A stretch of 36,138 nucleotides of DNA from Leptolinea sp964397625 (GTDB taxonomy: Bacteria; Chloroflexota; Anaerolineae; Anaerolineales; Anaerolineaceae), in NCBI GenBank assembly GCA_964397625.1, contig CAYNJT010000029.1, positions 1 through 36,138 on the forward strand, read 5' to 3'. Positions within the stretch are counted from its first letter, which is position 1. Every line of letters starts with the position of its first letter. A program made the position numbers and the translations under genes. Positions 23,685 through 30,809 of this stretch are shown in pieces. A model generated the notes under the pieces. It worked only from the letters and a program-made list of their open reading frames with translations, was not told the DNA's origin and searched no databases.

Positions 23685-24461
23685 TCACTTCTCCAGCAGC
23701 CGGCGGTATTCGTCCTTGTGGGTTTGTAAATGTGAGAAGTCAGCTTCATAGATTGCCAGATGTCCTGCATCGATATTTGCCTTGAAGCGGGCATCTCCGT
23801 TTGCTGCTCCGTCACGCAGCATAACAGCCATTTCAAAAACACGTTCAATTACAGCATCCATCAAGGAGGAACGGTCTTCCAGACCATATGCGTCGCAAAA
23901 CATACGGGCGCGCCGGCTCTGATCGGTGATATTTCCAAAATGCTCCGGGTTTGAAGGCGCGGTGAGCGGCGCGAAACGGTATACCGCGTAGGAGATGTCC
24001 CACAGCCGAGGGGCGGGACGCGCGTTGTCGAAATCGATCACACCAGTCAGGCGGTTTTCCTTAAAAAGGCAGTTGTACGGGGCGAAATCGCCATGGCATA
24101 TCACTTCCACCGGTTCACGCGGAGGGCATTGCCAACCATTCAGCCATCTTGAGGCAATGCCGACTGTTGCGTCATGCATACGCCTTAGAAGGCGGGCTGC
24201 CTGCACTAACACTTGGTCATCCCGCAGGTCGTCTGTCAGCGTGATTGCGGCTGTTCCCGGCAGGCAGGTCAGTACTTCCATTCCCGTCGCGTCAAATCCC
24301 AATGGTTCCGGAACTTCCACAATACCCTGGCCGTGTAAATAGTCCAACAATCGGTGAACCTGAGGAGTCCATGGCCCTGAAGTTCGATGAATGGTGTTTT
24401 CTACGCGCAAGACAACACTCATCGTTCCACCGAAAAGTCTTTGAGTTGAATCATCTTCCAT
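23685..24461 (-). CDS. Aminoglycoside phosphotransferase (APH) family kinase
   Basis: 258-aa small-molecule kinase of the APH/choline-kinase superfamily. The Brenner motif is HGDFAPYN (123-130) with catalytic Asp125 and Asn130; the metal-binding IDFDNARPAPRLWDIS (142-157) supplies Asp143, Asp145 and Asp155. The N-lobe is short but shows VVLRVENTIHR, probably the ATP-binding strand. Real aminoglycoside resistance cannot be claimed: most members have other substrates, such as sugars, choline or homoserine. The stop abuts that of the hydrolase, so there is no terminator space. The ATG overlaps a 16-bp palindrome (24461-24476). Confidence 0.85.
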   Translation of the reverse strand: MEDDSTQRLFGGTMSVVLRVENTIHRTSGPWTPQVHRLLDYLHGQGIVEVPEPLGFDATGMEVLTCLPGTAAITLTDDLRDDQVLVQAARLLRRMHDATVGIASRWLNGWQCPPREPVEVICHGDFAPYNCLFKENRLTGVIDFDNARPAPRLWDISYAVYRFAPLTAPSNPEHFGNITDQSRRARMFCDAYGLEDRSSLMDAVIERVFEMAVMLRDGAANGDARFKANIDAGHLAIYEADFSHLQTHKDEYRRLLEK

Positions 24462-24476
24462 AGAATTCCAATTCTA
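24461..24476 (-). promoter_or_regulatory. Palindrome at the APH start codon
   Basis: TAGAATT (24461-24467) and AATTCTA (24470-24476) form a perfect 7-bp inverted repeat around CC, directly upstream of and touching the ATG. It could be an operator or a translational hairpin, or chance. Confidence 0.3.
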
Positions 24477-24517
24477 CTCACCTTTTGGTGGGGCTAATCC
24501 TCAATCAAAGCGATTCA

Positions 24518-24545
24518 TTGCAAATCCCGTGAAAACGGGTATAAT
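24518..24545 (+). promoter_or_regulatory. Promoter of the DEAD-box helicase gene
   Basis: TTGCAA (24518-24523), 16 bp, TATAAT (24540-24545). The spacer contains a perfect small palindrome CCCGT-gaaa-ACGGG (24526-24539). Transcription would start near 24552, about 340 nt before the ATG at 24893. Confidence 0.75.
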
Positions 24546-24551
24546 CTTGCC

Positions 24552-24892
24552 GTTATTGTGTGATGCGCTCTTTGGGTAACAAAAAAGTGGTGTTTTGCGG
24601 GTGTTTTTTGTTGAGCATTTTCCGGCCTGCGGCCGTTAACTGGATGCCCCCGATACTCCGATAAGCAAAGAGCATTGGGATCATCCAATTGTGAGAATTG
24701 GAACCGTCTGAAAATCGGCAGGTGTTTTCCTGCCGCAAACAGATGCCTGAAACAGCGCATCTCCCCGGGATTTGGAATCGGGCTGCCCGCCATCGGACCC
24801 GGTCAAATCAAGTTTATCATCGCCGTCCGGCTTTCCGGTCAGGTTAAACCTGCCCGCGTATTCCCGGAAAGGCAAACACAGGAGATTGTTTC
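24552..24892 (+). promoter_or_regulatory. Long structured 5' leader of the DEAD-box helicase gene
   Basis: About 340 nt without a convincing gene. Pairings seen: CGGCC/GGCCG (24623-24635); TGGATG/CATCCA (24641-24646 with 24682-24687), mutually exclusive with CCAATT/AATTGG (24685-24701); CGGCAGG/CCTGCCG (24716-24735); and CTTTCCGG/CCGGAAAG (24831-24838 with 24864-24871) enclosing CAGGTT/AACCTG (24840-24852). The Shine-Dalgarno AGGAG is at 24880-24884. Long leaders are known for cold-shock DEAD-box mRNAs; a cold- or helicase-responsive control is inference. Confidence 0.6.
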
Positions 24893-26548
24893 ATGTCATC
24901 AAAGTTTGAAGAACTCGGCCTGCAGCCGCAATTCATGCGCGCCGTCGAACAGATGGGTTTTGACCAACCCACACCCATTCAGGCAGCCGCCATTCCGGCC
25001 CTTCTGGATAACCGTAATGTCATTGGCCAGGCGCATACCGGCACAGGAAAAACAGCCGCGTTCGTTCTTCCCATGCTCCACAAGATTGAATCAGGTAAAC
25101 GCACGCCGCAGGCACTGGTTATGGCTCCCACCCGGGAATTGGCCATCCAGGTAACTGAAGCCGCCCGGCAAATGGCCCAGGATACCCCTGTGCGTATTAT
25201 GACCGTCTACGGCGGTCAGTCATACGGAATTCAATTGCGCCAGATTGAACGTGGCGTTGATGTGGTGGTCGGCACTCCCGGCCGCCTGATTGACCTGCTA
25301 AAAAAGAAACTGCTCGACTTGAGCCAGGTGAAATTCGTGGTGCTCGACGAAGCTGATGAAATGCTCGAAATGGGCTTCATCGAAGATGTCGAGACTATTT
25401 TCAAATCCATCCCGGAAGAACGGCAGATCGCTCTATTCTCCGCCACCCTGCCGCCGGCTATTCGCAAACTGGCCGACCGTTACATGAACGATCCACTGGA
25501 AGTCTCTGTGATCAGCGGCCAGCGTACCGTTGCCGAAACCACGCAGCAGTATCTACGTGTGCGTGACGAGAACAAACAGGCTGTGTTGATCCGTATCCTG
25601 GAAGCCGAAGAGGTAAAAAGCGCCTTGATCTTCACGCGCACCAAGGCTCGCGCCCAGGAACTCTCTGACGAATTAAACCGGCTTGGCTATCCGGCCGGAG
25701 CTCTGCACGGCGACCTCAACCAGGAAAAACGTGAATGGGTGTTAAACCGCTTCCGCAAGAACACCATCAACCTGCTGGTTGCCACTGACGTGGCCGCCCG
25801 AGGGTTGGATATCGAGGATGTCTCGCACGTCTTCAACTTTGATATGCCCGAAGACACCGAAGATTACATCCACCGCATCGGCCGCACCGGCCGGGCCGGT
25901 AAAAAAGGCACAGCCATTACCTTCATCCATCCGCGTGAACGCGGCCGCCTTTCGCAGGTGGAAAATTCAGTGAAGCAGAAGATCGCAGAATACGTGTTGC
26001 CCACTCGCGAGGAGATCCTGCAGAAACGCGACGAACGCTTCGCCGAGCAGCTGACCGGACAGATGAGCGAAGGGCATTTCAAACGCGAAGCCGCGTTGGT
26101 TGCCAAGCTGGTTGAATTTGGATTTAATCCAATGGAAGTTGCCGCGGCTGCCATCAAGATAGCCCGCGCCGGCGAGACGCCTGTTCCGGCGGCTGACCTG
26201 GTTGAACCGGCTCCCCTTACCCGCAGTCAGACATCAAAACGCGGAAATTATGACCAACCGCGCGGCGAACGCGGTGGATTCCGCAATGGCCGTACCCATC
26301 GCGGACCAGAAGCCGGCATGGTACGCCTGCGCATGAACATGGGCGGCCAGCAGGGATTGCGCCCCGGCGATGTAGTCGGCGCGATCGCCAGTGAAGTGGG
26401 CATTCCCGGCAAAGCCATTGGCGCAATCGACATTCATGATGATCATACCTACGTGGATGTAGCCGAAAAACACGCCCGTTTGGTATTGCAGAAAAGCAGC
26501 GGGAAATACTCGCTGCGCGGCAAGACGGTCGTTTTGAAACTGGCATAA
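24893..26548 (+). CDS. deaD: DEAD-box ATP-dependent RNA helicase with DbpA-type RNA-binding C-terminus
   Basis: 551-aa RNA helicase of the DeaD/CsdA group, acting in ribosome assembly and RNA unwinding. Motifs in order: Q motif FDQPTPIQ (23-30), Walker A AHTGTGKT (47-54), PTRELA, TPGR, DEAD (152-155), SAT (about 184), LIFTRTKA, ATDVAARGLDI and HRIGRTGRAGK. After a variable, Arg/Gly-rich linker (about 440-470) comes a DbpA RNA-binding domain (VRLRMNMGGQQGLRPGDVVG to the end). AGGAG eight bases before the ATG supports the start. It stands alone with its own promoter, long structured leader and a strong terminator. Confidence 0.96.
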   Translation: MSSKFEELGLQPQFMRAVEQMGFDQPTPIQAAAIPALLDNRNVIGQAHTGTGKTAAFVLPMLHKIESGKRTPQALVMAPTRELAIQVTEAARQMAQDTPVRIMTVYGGQSYGIQLRQIERGVDVVVGTPGRLIDLLKKKLLDLSQVKFVVLDEADEMLEMGFIEDVETIFKSIPEERQIALFSATLPPAIRKLADRYMNDPLEVSVISGQRTVAETTQQYLRVRDENKQAVLIRILEAEEVKSALIFTRTKARAQELSDELNRLGYPAGALHGDLNQEKREWVLNRFRKNTINLLVATDVAARGLDIEDVSHVFNFDMPEDTEDYIHRIGRTGRAGKKGTAITFIHPRERGRLSQVENSVKQKIAEYVLPTREEILQKRDERFAEQLTGQMSEGHFKREAALVAKLVEFGFNPMEVAAAAIKIARAGETPVPAADLVEPAPLTRSQTSKRGNYDQPRGERGGFRNGRTHRGPEAGMVRLRMNMGGQQGLRPGDVVGAIASEVGIPGKAIGAIDIHDDHTYVDVAEKHARLVLQKSSGKYSLRGKTVVLKLA

Positions 26549-26558
26549 ATGAATTCAA

Positions 26559-26596
26559 CAAAAATGCGCGGTATTAATCCCGCGCATTTTTGTTTT
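26559..26596 (+). terminator. Rho-independent terminator of the DEAD-box helicase gene
   Basis: A perfect 13-bp stem (26559-26571 with 26580-26592), 8-nt loop, then TTTT, starting 10 bp past the stop. The A-run on the 5' side makes it potentially bidirectional. Confidence 0.93.
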
Positions 26597-26722
26597 AAGA
26601 ACCTATCCTGTGTATCGGCGGTTGATATTCTCACGGATGGGCTGATAACCTTCGACAGACAACGATCCCTTGACCGGTGCGGGCAAAAGGCTCTCCGGTG
26701 GCTGAGCCTGTCGAAGCCACGA
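26597..26722. repeat. Dispersed repeat copies left of the second gap
   Basis: From about 26650 the sequence is built from degenerate TTCGACAG / CGGGCAA / CTCCGGTGGCTGAG pieces. Positions 26697-26721 repeat 31-55 with one difference. No gene is seen. Confidence 0.75.
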
Positions 26723-26822
26723 NNNNNNNNNNNNNNNNNNNNNNNNNNNNNNNNNNNNNNNNNNNNNNNNNNNNNNNNNNNNNNNNNNNNNNNNNNNNNN
26801 NNNNNNNNNNNNNNNNNNNNNN
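26723..26822. other. Assembly gap (100 N)
   Basis: Exactly 100 N with copies of the same repeat family on both sides, so the assembly most likely broke in a longer repeat array. The true length is unknown. Confidence 0.95.
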
Positions 26823-26894
26823 CCCTCGACAAGCTCGGGCAACGATCCCTCGACAGGCTCGGGCAACGACCCCTCGACAGGTTCGAGCAGCGGA
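26823..26894. repeat. Three tandem 24-bp units
   Basis: Units at 26823-26846, 26847-26870 and 26871-26894, each beginning CCCTCGACA and differing at a few positions. They are directly abutting with no spacers, so this is a tandem repeat and not a CRISPR array. The same unit is seen at 1-24. Confidence 0.9.
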
Positions 26895-27137
26895 CCCGAC
26901 GTTTGGATGATAGTGTTGAAGCAGGCGGCAAAGACCGCAGGAAGGGAAATTACCCGATCTCCGCCTCCTTCAACCGCCGGCCAATCAGGTATGATCTCAG
27001 TGGAAACAAAAAAATCGCATACTTGTCATCGGGCGAAGCATCCGGAAATTGTATCCTTCAGGTTCCCATTCAATCTGCCCGGTTGCTTCGCCCTTACCGG
27101 AAAATGTCGATAACAGCGTAATTAATCAACGAATGAA
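26895..27137. other. Non-coding stretch with a long inverted repeat
   Basis: No supported gene. Positions 27031-27045 and 27079-27093 are inverted repeats of 15 bp with one mismatch around a 33-nt loop (GGGCGAAGC ... GCTTCGCCC at the outer ends). Inside, ATTG and CAAT could extend the fold. A terminator-like structure, small RNA or MITE remnant are all possible. Confidence 0.6.
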
Positions 27138-27168
27138 AAGAGGCCGCCGTTGATAACGACAGCCTCTT
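27138..27168 (-). terminator. Terminator-like hairpin after the NSS symporter
   Basis: AAGAGGC (27138-27144) pairs with GCCTCTT (27162-27168), with an inner CGTT/AACG helix. Read on the minus strand it is followed by a moderately T-rich sequence. It lies 26 bp past the symporter stop. Confidence 0.65.
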
Positions 27169-27193
27169 CAGGTCGATCAAGAAAACTACCCTA

Positions 27194-28570
27194 TTAAATG
27201 ATCTTCAAACCATTCAATAATACAATGGTGATCAAAATGGGGGTTACAACCAGTAGTGTCCCGTACAGCACTTTGATCACCCGACCGTTGGCCAGTTGCC
27301 CGTTGTTGCTCAGGGCAGATTCCAGCTTTTTCTTACCCCAAATCCAACTAATAAAAATGGCAATAAACAACCCGCCCAGTGGCAGCAGAATATTGGATGT
27401 GGCATAGTCGAACAGGTCAAAGAAGGTCATTCCAAAGAGCTTGACGGACGCCATGCTGCTGTTCGAGAGTGCCGCCAGAGATCCAACCAGGGCAATCGAC
27501 AGCATGATGATCAGAGTAGATTTCGCGCGGCTCATATTGAACTTTTCTTCCAGGAAAGCCACGGGGACTTCGATCAAAGAGATCTGCGCGCCAATCGAGG
27601 CAATGAAGGTCAGGACGAAGAAGATCACCATGAAGACGCCGCCGAACGGCATGGAGGCGAAGACCGATGGAATGGTCTGGAACAGGAGGGATGGTCCGGC
27701 ATTGGGTTCGTAGCCGAAAGCGAACACCGCCGGGAAAATGGCAATACCGGCCAGCAGAGAGACTGCCAGGTCAGAGAAAGCCACCTGCACCGCCGTGCCG
27801 GGAATGTTCTGGTCGTCACGGAAGTAACTTCCGTAGGTGATCATGGTACCCATGCCCACAGACAGTTTGAAGAAAGCCAGTCCCATGGCGATCAGGAAAC
27901 TGGCCGCCGTCAGCTTGCTGAAATCAGGCTGGAACAGAAAAGCCAATCCCTGACCGGCACCCGGTAGGGTAACACTGCGAATACCAACCAGCACAAGCAA
28001 ACCAAGTAATACCGGCATTAATTTTTTTGTCGCGCTTTCAATACCCTTATTCACACCCAGGAAAATAATAAAACCCACAATGGCCAGGTCGATCCATTGC
28101 CAAACGAGAGATTGAACAGGGTTTGAAACCAGGTCCCCAAAGGCGGTTTTGGTCACGTTGGGGTCGGTTGAAAGTATGCCGCCCTGAATAGCCTTGAAAA
28201 TGTACGCGAATACCCAGGCTGCCACCTCGGAGTAAAAAGCCATGATAAGGAATGCCGCCAAAACGCCGGCGGCGCCGATCAACCACCACGGTTGTTTGGC
28301 AGGGGCTAATTTTTGCATGGTTGCAATGGCATTACTGCGCGCAGCCCGCCCGAGCGTTATTTCAGAAACCATGACTGGAATTCCGATAAGCAGCATGCAG
28401 ACGATATACACCAAGAGAAATGCGGCGCCGCCGTTGCTGCCGGTAAGGTAAGGGAACTTCCAGATATTCCCCAGGCCGACGGCAGAGCCCAGGGTTGCCG
28501 CAAGCACACCCAGATTGGTGGCAAATTTCGCCCGGTTCACCGGCGGTTTTTCATTTTGTGATACACCCAT
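27194..28570 (-). CDS. Neurotransmitter:sodium symporter (SNF/NSS) family transporter
   Basis: 458-aa sodium-coupled amino-acid-type transporter of the LeuT fold, about 11-12 membrane spans. The first span carries the signature AVGLGNIWKFPYLTGSNGGAAF (residues about 28-49, unwound TM1 with the Na+ and substrate site), followed by GIPVMVSEITLGR. TM6-TM8 regions FFKLSVGMGTMITYGSYF and the small-residue LTFIASIGAQISLIEVP are typical. Start at 28570 (MGVSQNEK) follows AAGGAG by 11 bases; an in-frame ATG at 28591 would itself span the ribosome site. Likely substrates are amino acids, but this cannot be set from sequence. Monocistronic. Confidence 0.92.
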   Translation of the reverse strand: MGVSQNEKPPVNRAKFATNLGVLAATLGSAVGLGNIWKFPYLTGSNGGAAFLLVYIVCMLLIGIPVMVSEITLGRAARSNAIATMQKLAPAKQPWWLIGAAGVLAAFLIMAFYSEVAAWVFAYIFKAIQGGILSTDPNVTKTAFGDLVSNPVQSLVWQWIDLAIVGFIIFLGVNKGIESATKKLMPVLLGLLVLVGIRSVTLPGAGQGLAFLFQPDFSKLTAASFLIAMGLAFFKLSVGMGTMITYGSYFRDDQNIPGTAVQVAFSDLAVSLLAGIAIFPAVFAFGYEPNAGPSLLFQTIPSVFASMPFGGVFMVIFFVLTFIASIGAQISLIEVPVAFLEEKFNMSRAKSTLIIMLSIALVGSLAALSNSSMASVKLFGMTFFDLFDYATSNILLPLGGLFIAIFISWIWGKKKLESALSNNGQLANGRVIKVLYGTLLVVTPILITIVLLNGLKII

Positions 28571-28892
28571 TATAAAAAAATCTCCTTGCATGAAGAAATT
28601 CCTGCGTGAAACACGCGCAGGTTTAAACCCCGGAAACTCCCTCCCGGTTTTGGTTATTTCCGGTACTTATTAATTTCAGTGACTTTACCGATAAAAAGAT
28701 GACCTGCCAGTTGCAGTCAAATGTTTTTGGAATGACAGGAACAGTTATACCACTCCAGCGGGATACGTCAATACAGTTCAGGACATGAACAATATTCTTG
28801 GGTAATCCTTAATCAAACCATTACACACTCATAATGAAACTAAAAACGAGAGTTAATCACAGGGGGGTATTGTGGATGTGAAAGGAATAAAA
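28571..28892. other. Divergent intergenic region with a hairpin
   Basis: Holds the symporter ribosome site and an inverted repeat CCTGCG/CGCAGG (28601-28606 with 28616-28621, inner alternative GCGTG/CACGC) in its likely 5' leader. A weak minus-strand promoter is TTGACT (complement of 28715-28720), 18 bp, TTTTAT (complement of 28691-28696). No gene is seen. The surE ribosome site AAGGA lies just before 28893. Confidence 0.4.
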
Positions 28893-29663
28893 ATGCATAT
28901 TGTAGTTACCAATGACGACGGTGTTGTTGCCCCCGGTCTTCTGGCGCTGGCTAATGAAATGAAGAAAATTGGTAGTGTGAGCATCCTGGCGCCAGACAGA
29001 AACTGGTCAGCATCCGGGCACGTGCGTACCATAGACCGACCTTTGCGTGTACGTGATGTAATTCTGCCAGATGGAACCATAGCACAGGCTTGTGATGGCG
29101 CCCCTTCAGATTGTGTGGCTCTTGCCCTGTGTGGCTTTTTCAGCGAACCAGTGGACCTGGTTGTTTCAGGAATAAATCCATTCGCGAACATCGGCGATGA
29201 TGTAACCTATTCAGGAACAGTTACCGCTGCCATGGAAGCCGTCATAGGCGGTCTGCCGGCTGTGGCCGTGTCGGTCGACTCCCCGGATAATCATCTGGGT
29301 ATTGTGGATTACCAGACGGCAGCCGGGTTTGCCCTAAAAATCACACAAGCGCTGCTGAAAAAAAGCCTTCCTGGCGGGCTGCTGTTGAATGTCAATGTTC
29401 CCTACGTGCCCATGGAAGAAATCAAAGGCATCCGCGTCACCCGCCAGGGTAACCGCGTATATCATGACCGTCTGGATAAGCGTGTTGATCCTCGCGGCAA
29501 ACCATATTATTGGGCTATTGGCGACCCGCCTACCGCGCATGCTGAACCCGGCACAGACGCTGAAGCCTTATTGAATAAATTTGTTTCCGTCACTCCCATT
29601 CAGCTTGACCTTACCGCTTACCGCTTTCTGCCGGAAATGAATAGTTGGAGTTGGGAAGAATAA
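28893..29663 (+). CDS. surE: 5'/3'-nucleotidase SurE
   Basis: 256-aa metal-dependent survival protein that dephosphorylates nucleoside monophosphates. It starts at 28893 with AAGGA six bases ahead, giving the family N-terminus MHIVVTNDDGVVAPG with metal ligands Asp8 and Asp9. SASGHVRTIDRPLRV contains the conserved Ser of the active site, and VVSGINPFANIGDDVTYSGTVTAAMEA is the Asn-bearing signature. The length is normal for bacteria. Convergent with bfr, separated by a shared hairpin. Confidence 0.95.
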   Translation: MHIVVTNDDGVVAPGLLALANEMKKIGSVSILAPDRNWSASGHVRTIDRPLRVRDVILPDGTIAQACDGAPSDCVALALCGFFSEPVDLVVSGINPFANIGDDVTYSGTVTAAMEAVIGGLPAVAVSVDSPDNHLGIVDYQTAAGFALKITQALLKKSLPGGLLLNVNVPYVPMEEIKGIRVTRQGNRVYHDRLDKRVDPRGKPYYWAIGDPPTAHAEPGTDAEALLNKFVSVTPIQLDLTAYRFLPEMNSWSWEE

Positions 29664-29695
29664 AACAAGACCGGACCTTTCGGCCCGATCTTGTT
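29664..29695. terminator. Shared terminator hairpin between surE and bfr
   Basis: AACAAGA (29664-29670) with TCTTGTT (29689-29695), continued by inner pairs with two mismatches around a TTTC loop. It starts at the base after the surE stop. On the plus strand it is followed by an AT-rich run, and it may serve both genes. Confidence 0.75.
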
Positions 29696-29714
29696 CGAGT
29701 TAAATTTTTGGATA

Positions 29715-30182
29715 TCAACTCAATTGTTCGCTCAGGTAGGCGGGAAGGCCCATCTGTTCAATCTGGTCGCGCTGCGCCTCGAGCCAATCGATGTGACGTT
29801 CCTCATCTTTCAGAATCGATTCCAGCAGTTCTCGTGTTCCATTATCACCTGAACTTACACACAATTGAATTCCCTCGTTGTACGCCTTGATTGCCCCGGT
29901 TTCAGCAGCAATATCATTGGCGATCTGTAATTCTACTTTCGCTCCAATATGCAACTCGTTGAGTTTGCTGACAATCGGCAATCCTTCAAGATATAAAATT
30001 CTATCAATCAAAGACTCCGCGTGTTTCATCTCTTCGATGGCGCGTTTCTCAATACTGTCATGTAATTTCTCATATCCCCAATTGGCGCACATACCGGCGT
30101 GCACCATATACTGGTTCACTGCCGTCAATTCATCGGCCAGTTGGACGTTTAATAATGCAATAACTTTTTCGCTACCCTTCAT
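29715..30182 (-). CDS. bfr: Bacterioferritin
   Basis: 155-aa iron-storage protein of the ferritin superfamily; 24-mers oxidise and store iron. Start at 30182 (MKGSEKVIALLN) has GGAGG five bases ahead; an in-frame ATG at 30194 overlaps that site. Ferroxidase ligands are in LADELTAVNQY (Glu18 equivalent), AIEEMKHAE (Glu51, His54 and the haem-ligand Met52), a central Glu and the C-terminal DEERHIDWLE. The retained Met52 argues for a haem-binding bacterioferritin, not a ferritin. No iron-box was recognised upstream. Confidence 0.94.
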   Translation of the reverse strand: MKGSEKVIALLNVQLADELTAVNQYMVHAGMCANWGYEKLHDSIEKRAIEEMKHAESLIDRILYLEGLPIVSKLNELHIGAKVELQIANDIAAETGAIKAYNEGIQLCVSSGDNGTRELLESILKDEERHIDWLEAQRDQIEQMGLPAYLSEQLS

Positions 30183-30318
30183 GATTTCCTCCATTTATTG
30201 TGGTGATACTTTAAGACCAAAAGTCTATTCCGTTCATTTCAAGACTCTGGAACGAAACGCCTTGATTAATTATCTCTATTTTACAGATTTTTATCGCACG
30301 CAATAAGTACCTGATTAC

Positions 30319-30621
30319 CTATTTTTGGGTAAACAAATGAAAGAAAATTAAAAGGACCACCCAAAGAATTAAATGGATAGCCACGCTTCCCAGTAGCACT
30401 AAAATGAAAACGGGTTTTCGTGTTTTGTGACGAAATATCGTCCGCCCAAGTAAACCTCCGGGAAATCCGCCCAGGAGAGCCAGTTGATGCAATGTTTTTT
30501 CAGGTATTCGTCTGCCTTCCGCAACTGCCTGTGCTTTATCCAATCCGTACAGACCAAACAACAATACAGACAACAATCCATACCAGATCAGGGCTAACTT
30601 CAATACTACAGTAGATGACAT
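30319..30621 (-). CDS. DUF1294 membrane protein
   Basis: 100-aa small membrane protein with three hydrophobic stretches. It contains the DUF1294 pattern: YGLDKAQAVAEGRRIPEKTLHQLALLGGFPGGLLGRTIFRHKTRK written in parts as DKxxA, RIPE, LHxLALLGGFPGG and H-K-T-x-K. Function unknown; often found alone or fused to cold-shock domains. Start ATG at 30621 lacks a strong ribosome site (AAGGTGAG lies about 11 bases upstream). Confidence 0.85.
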   Translation of the reverse strand: MSSTVVLKLALIWYGLLSVLLFGLYGLDKAQAVAEGRRIPEKTLHQLALLGGFPGGLLGRTIFRHKTRKPVFILVLLGSVAIHLILWVVLLIFFHLFTQK

Positions 30622-30693
30622 GGGCGCATTATCTCACCTTTCTGTCAAGGTGTTAAAAATTGTCAAGAAATTGTTCCATTTAGTTGATTAATG

Positions 30694-30754
30694 CAAACAG
30701 AGCACCCTTTCGGGTACTCTGTTTGTGTCGGACCACCATTGTTCAAGGGGTGGT
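30694..30754 (-). terminator. Terminator hairpins after xylA
   Basis: CAAACAGAG (30694-30702) with CTCTGTTTG (30717-30725), plus ACCC/GGGT inside around TTTC, gives a long stem with one mismatch. A second stem, ACCACC (30732-30737) with GGTGGT (30749-30754), lies closer to xylA. No strong T-run follows, so efficiency is uncertain. Confidence 0.65.
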
Positions 30755-30809
30755 TTCAAACGATGTAAAGTGTTGCTCTAACCTGTTATCGACAGATCCT
30801 CTGCGGAAT

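Noticed and set aside
23685..24461. Aminoglycoside resistance gene and, at 22632, beta-lactam resistance gene
   Set aside because: Only superfamily motifs are visible; both superfamilies are mostly non-resistance enzymes, so a resistance claim is not supported.
26823..26894. Possible CRISPR array
   Set aside because: Units of 24 bp abut directly with no spacers, and no cas gene is present.
26907..27113. 68-codon plus-strand frame in the gene-free stretch
   Set aside because: It runs through the 15-bp inverted repeat, has no ribosome site and shows no protein-like pattern.
27296..27967. Plus-strand frame of 223 codons, rich in R, H, Q and E
   Set aside because: Antisense shadow of the NSS symporter, with no ribosome site and unnatural composition.
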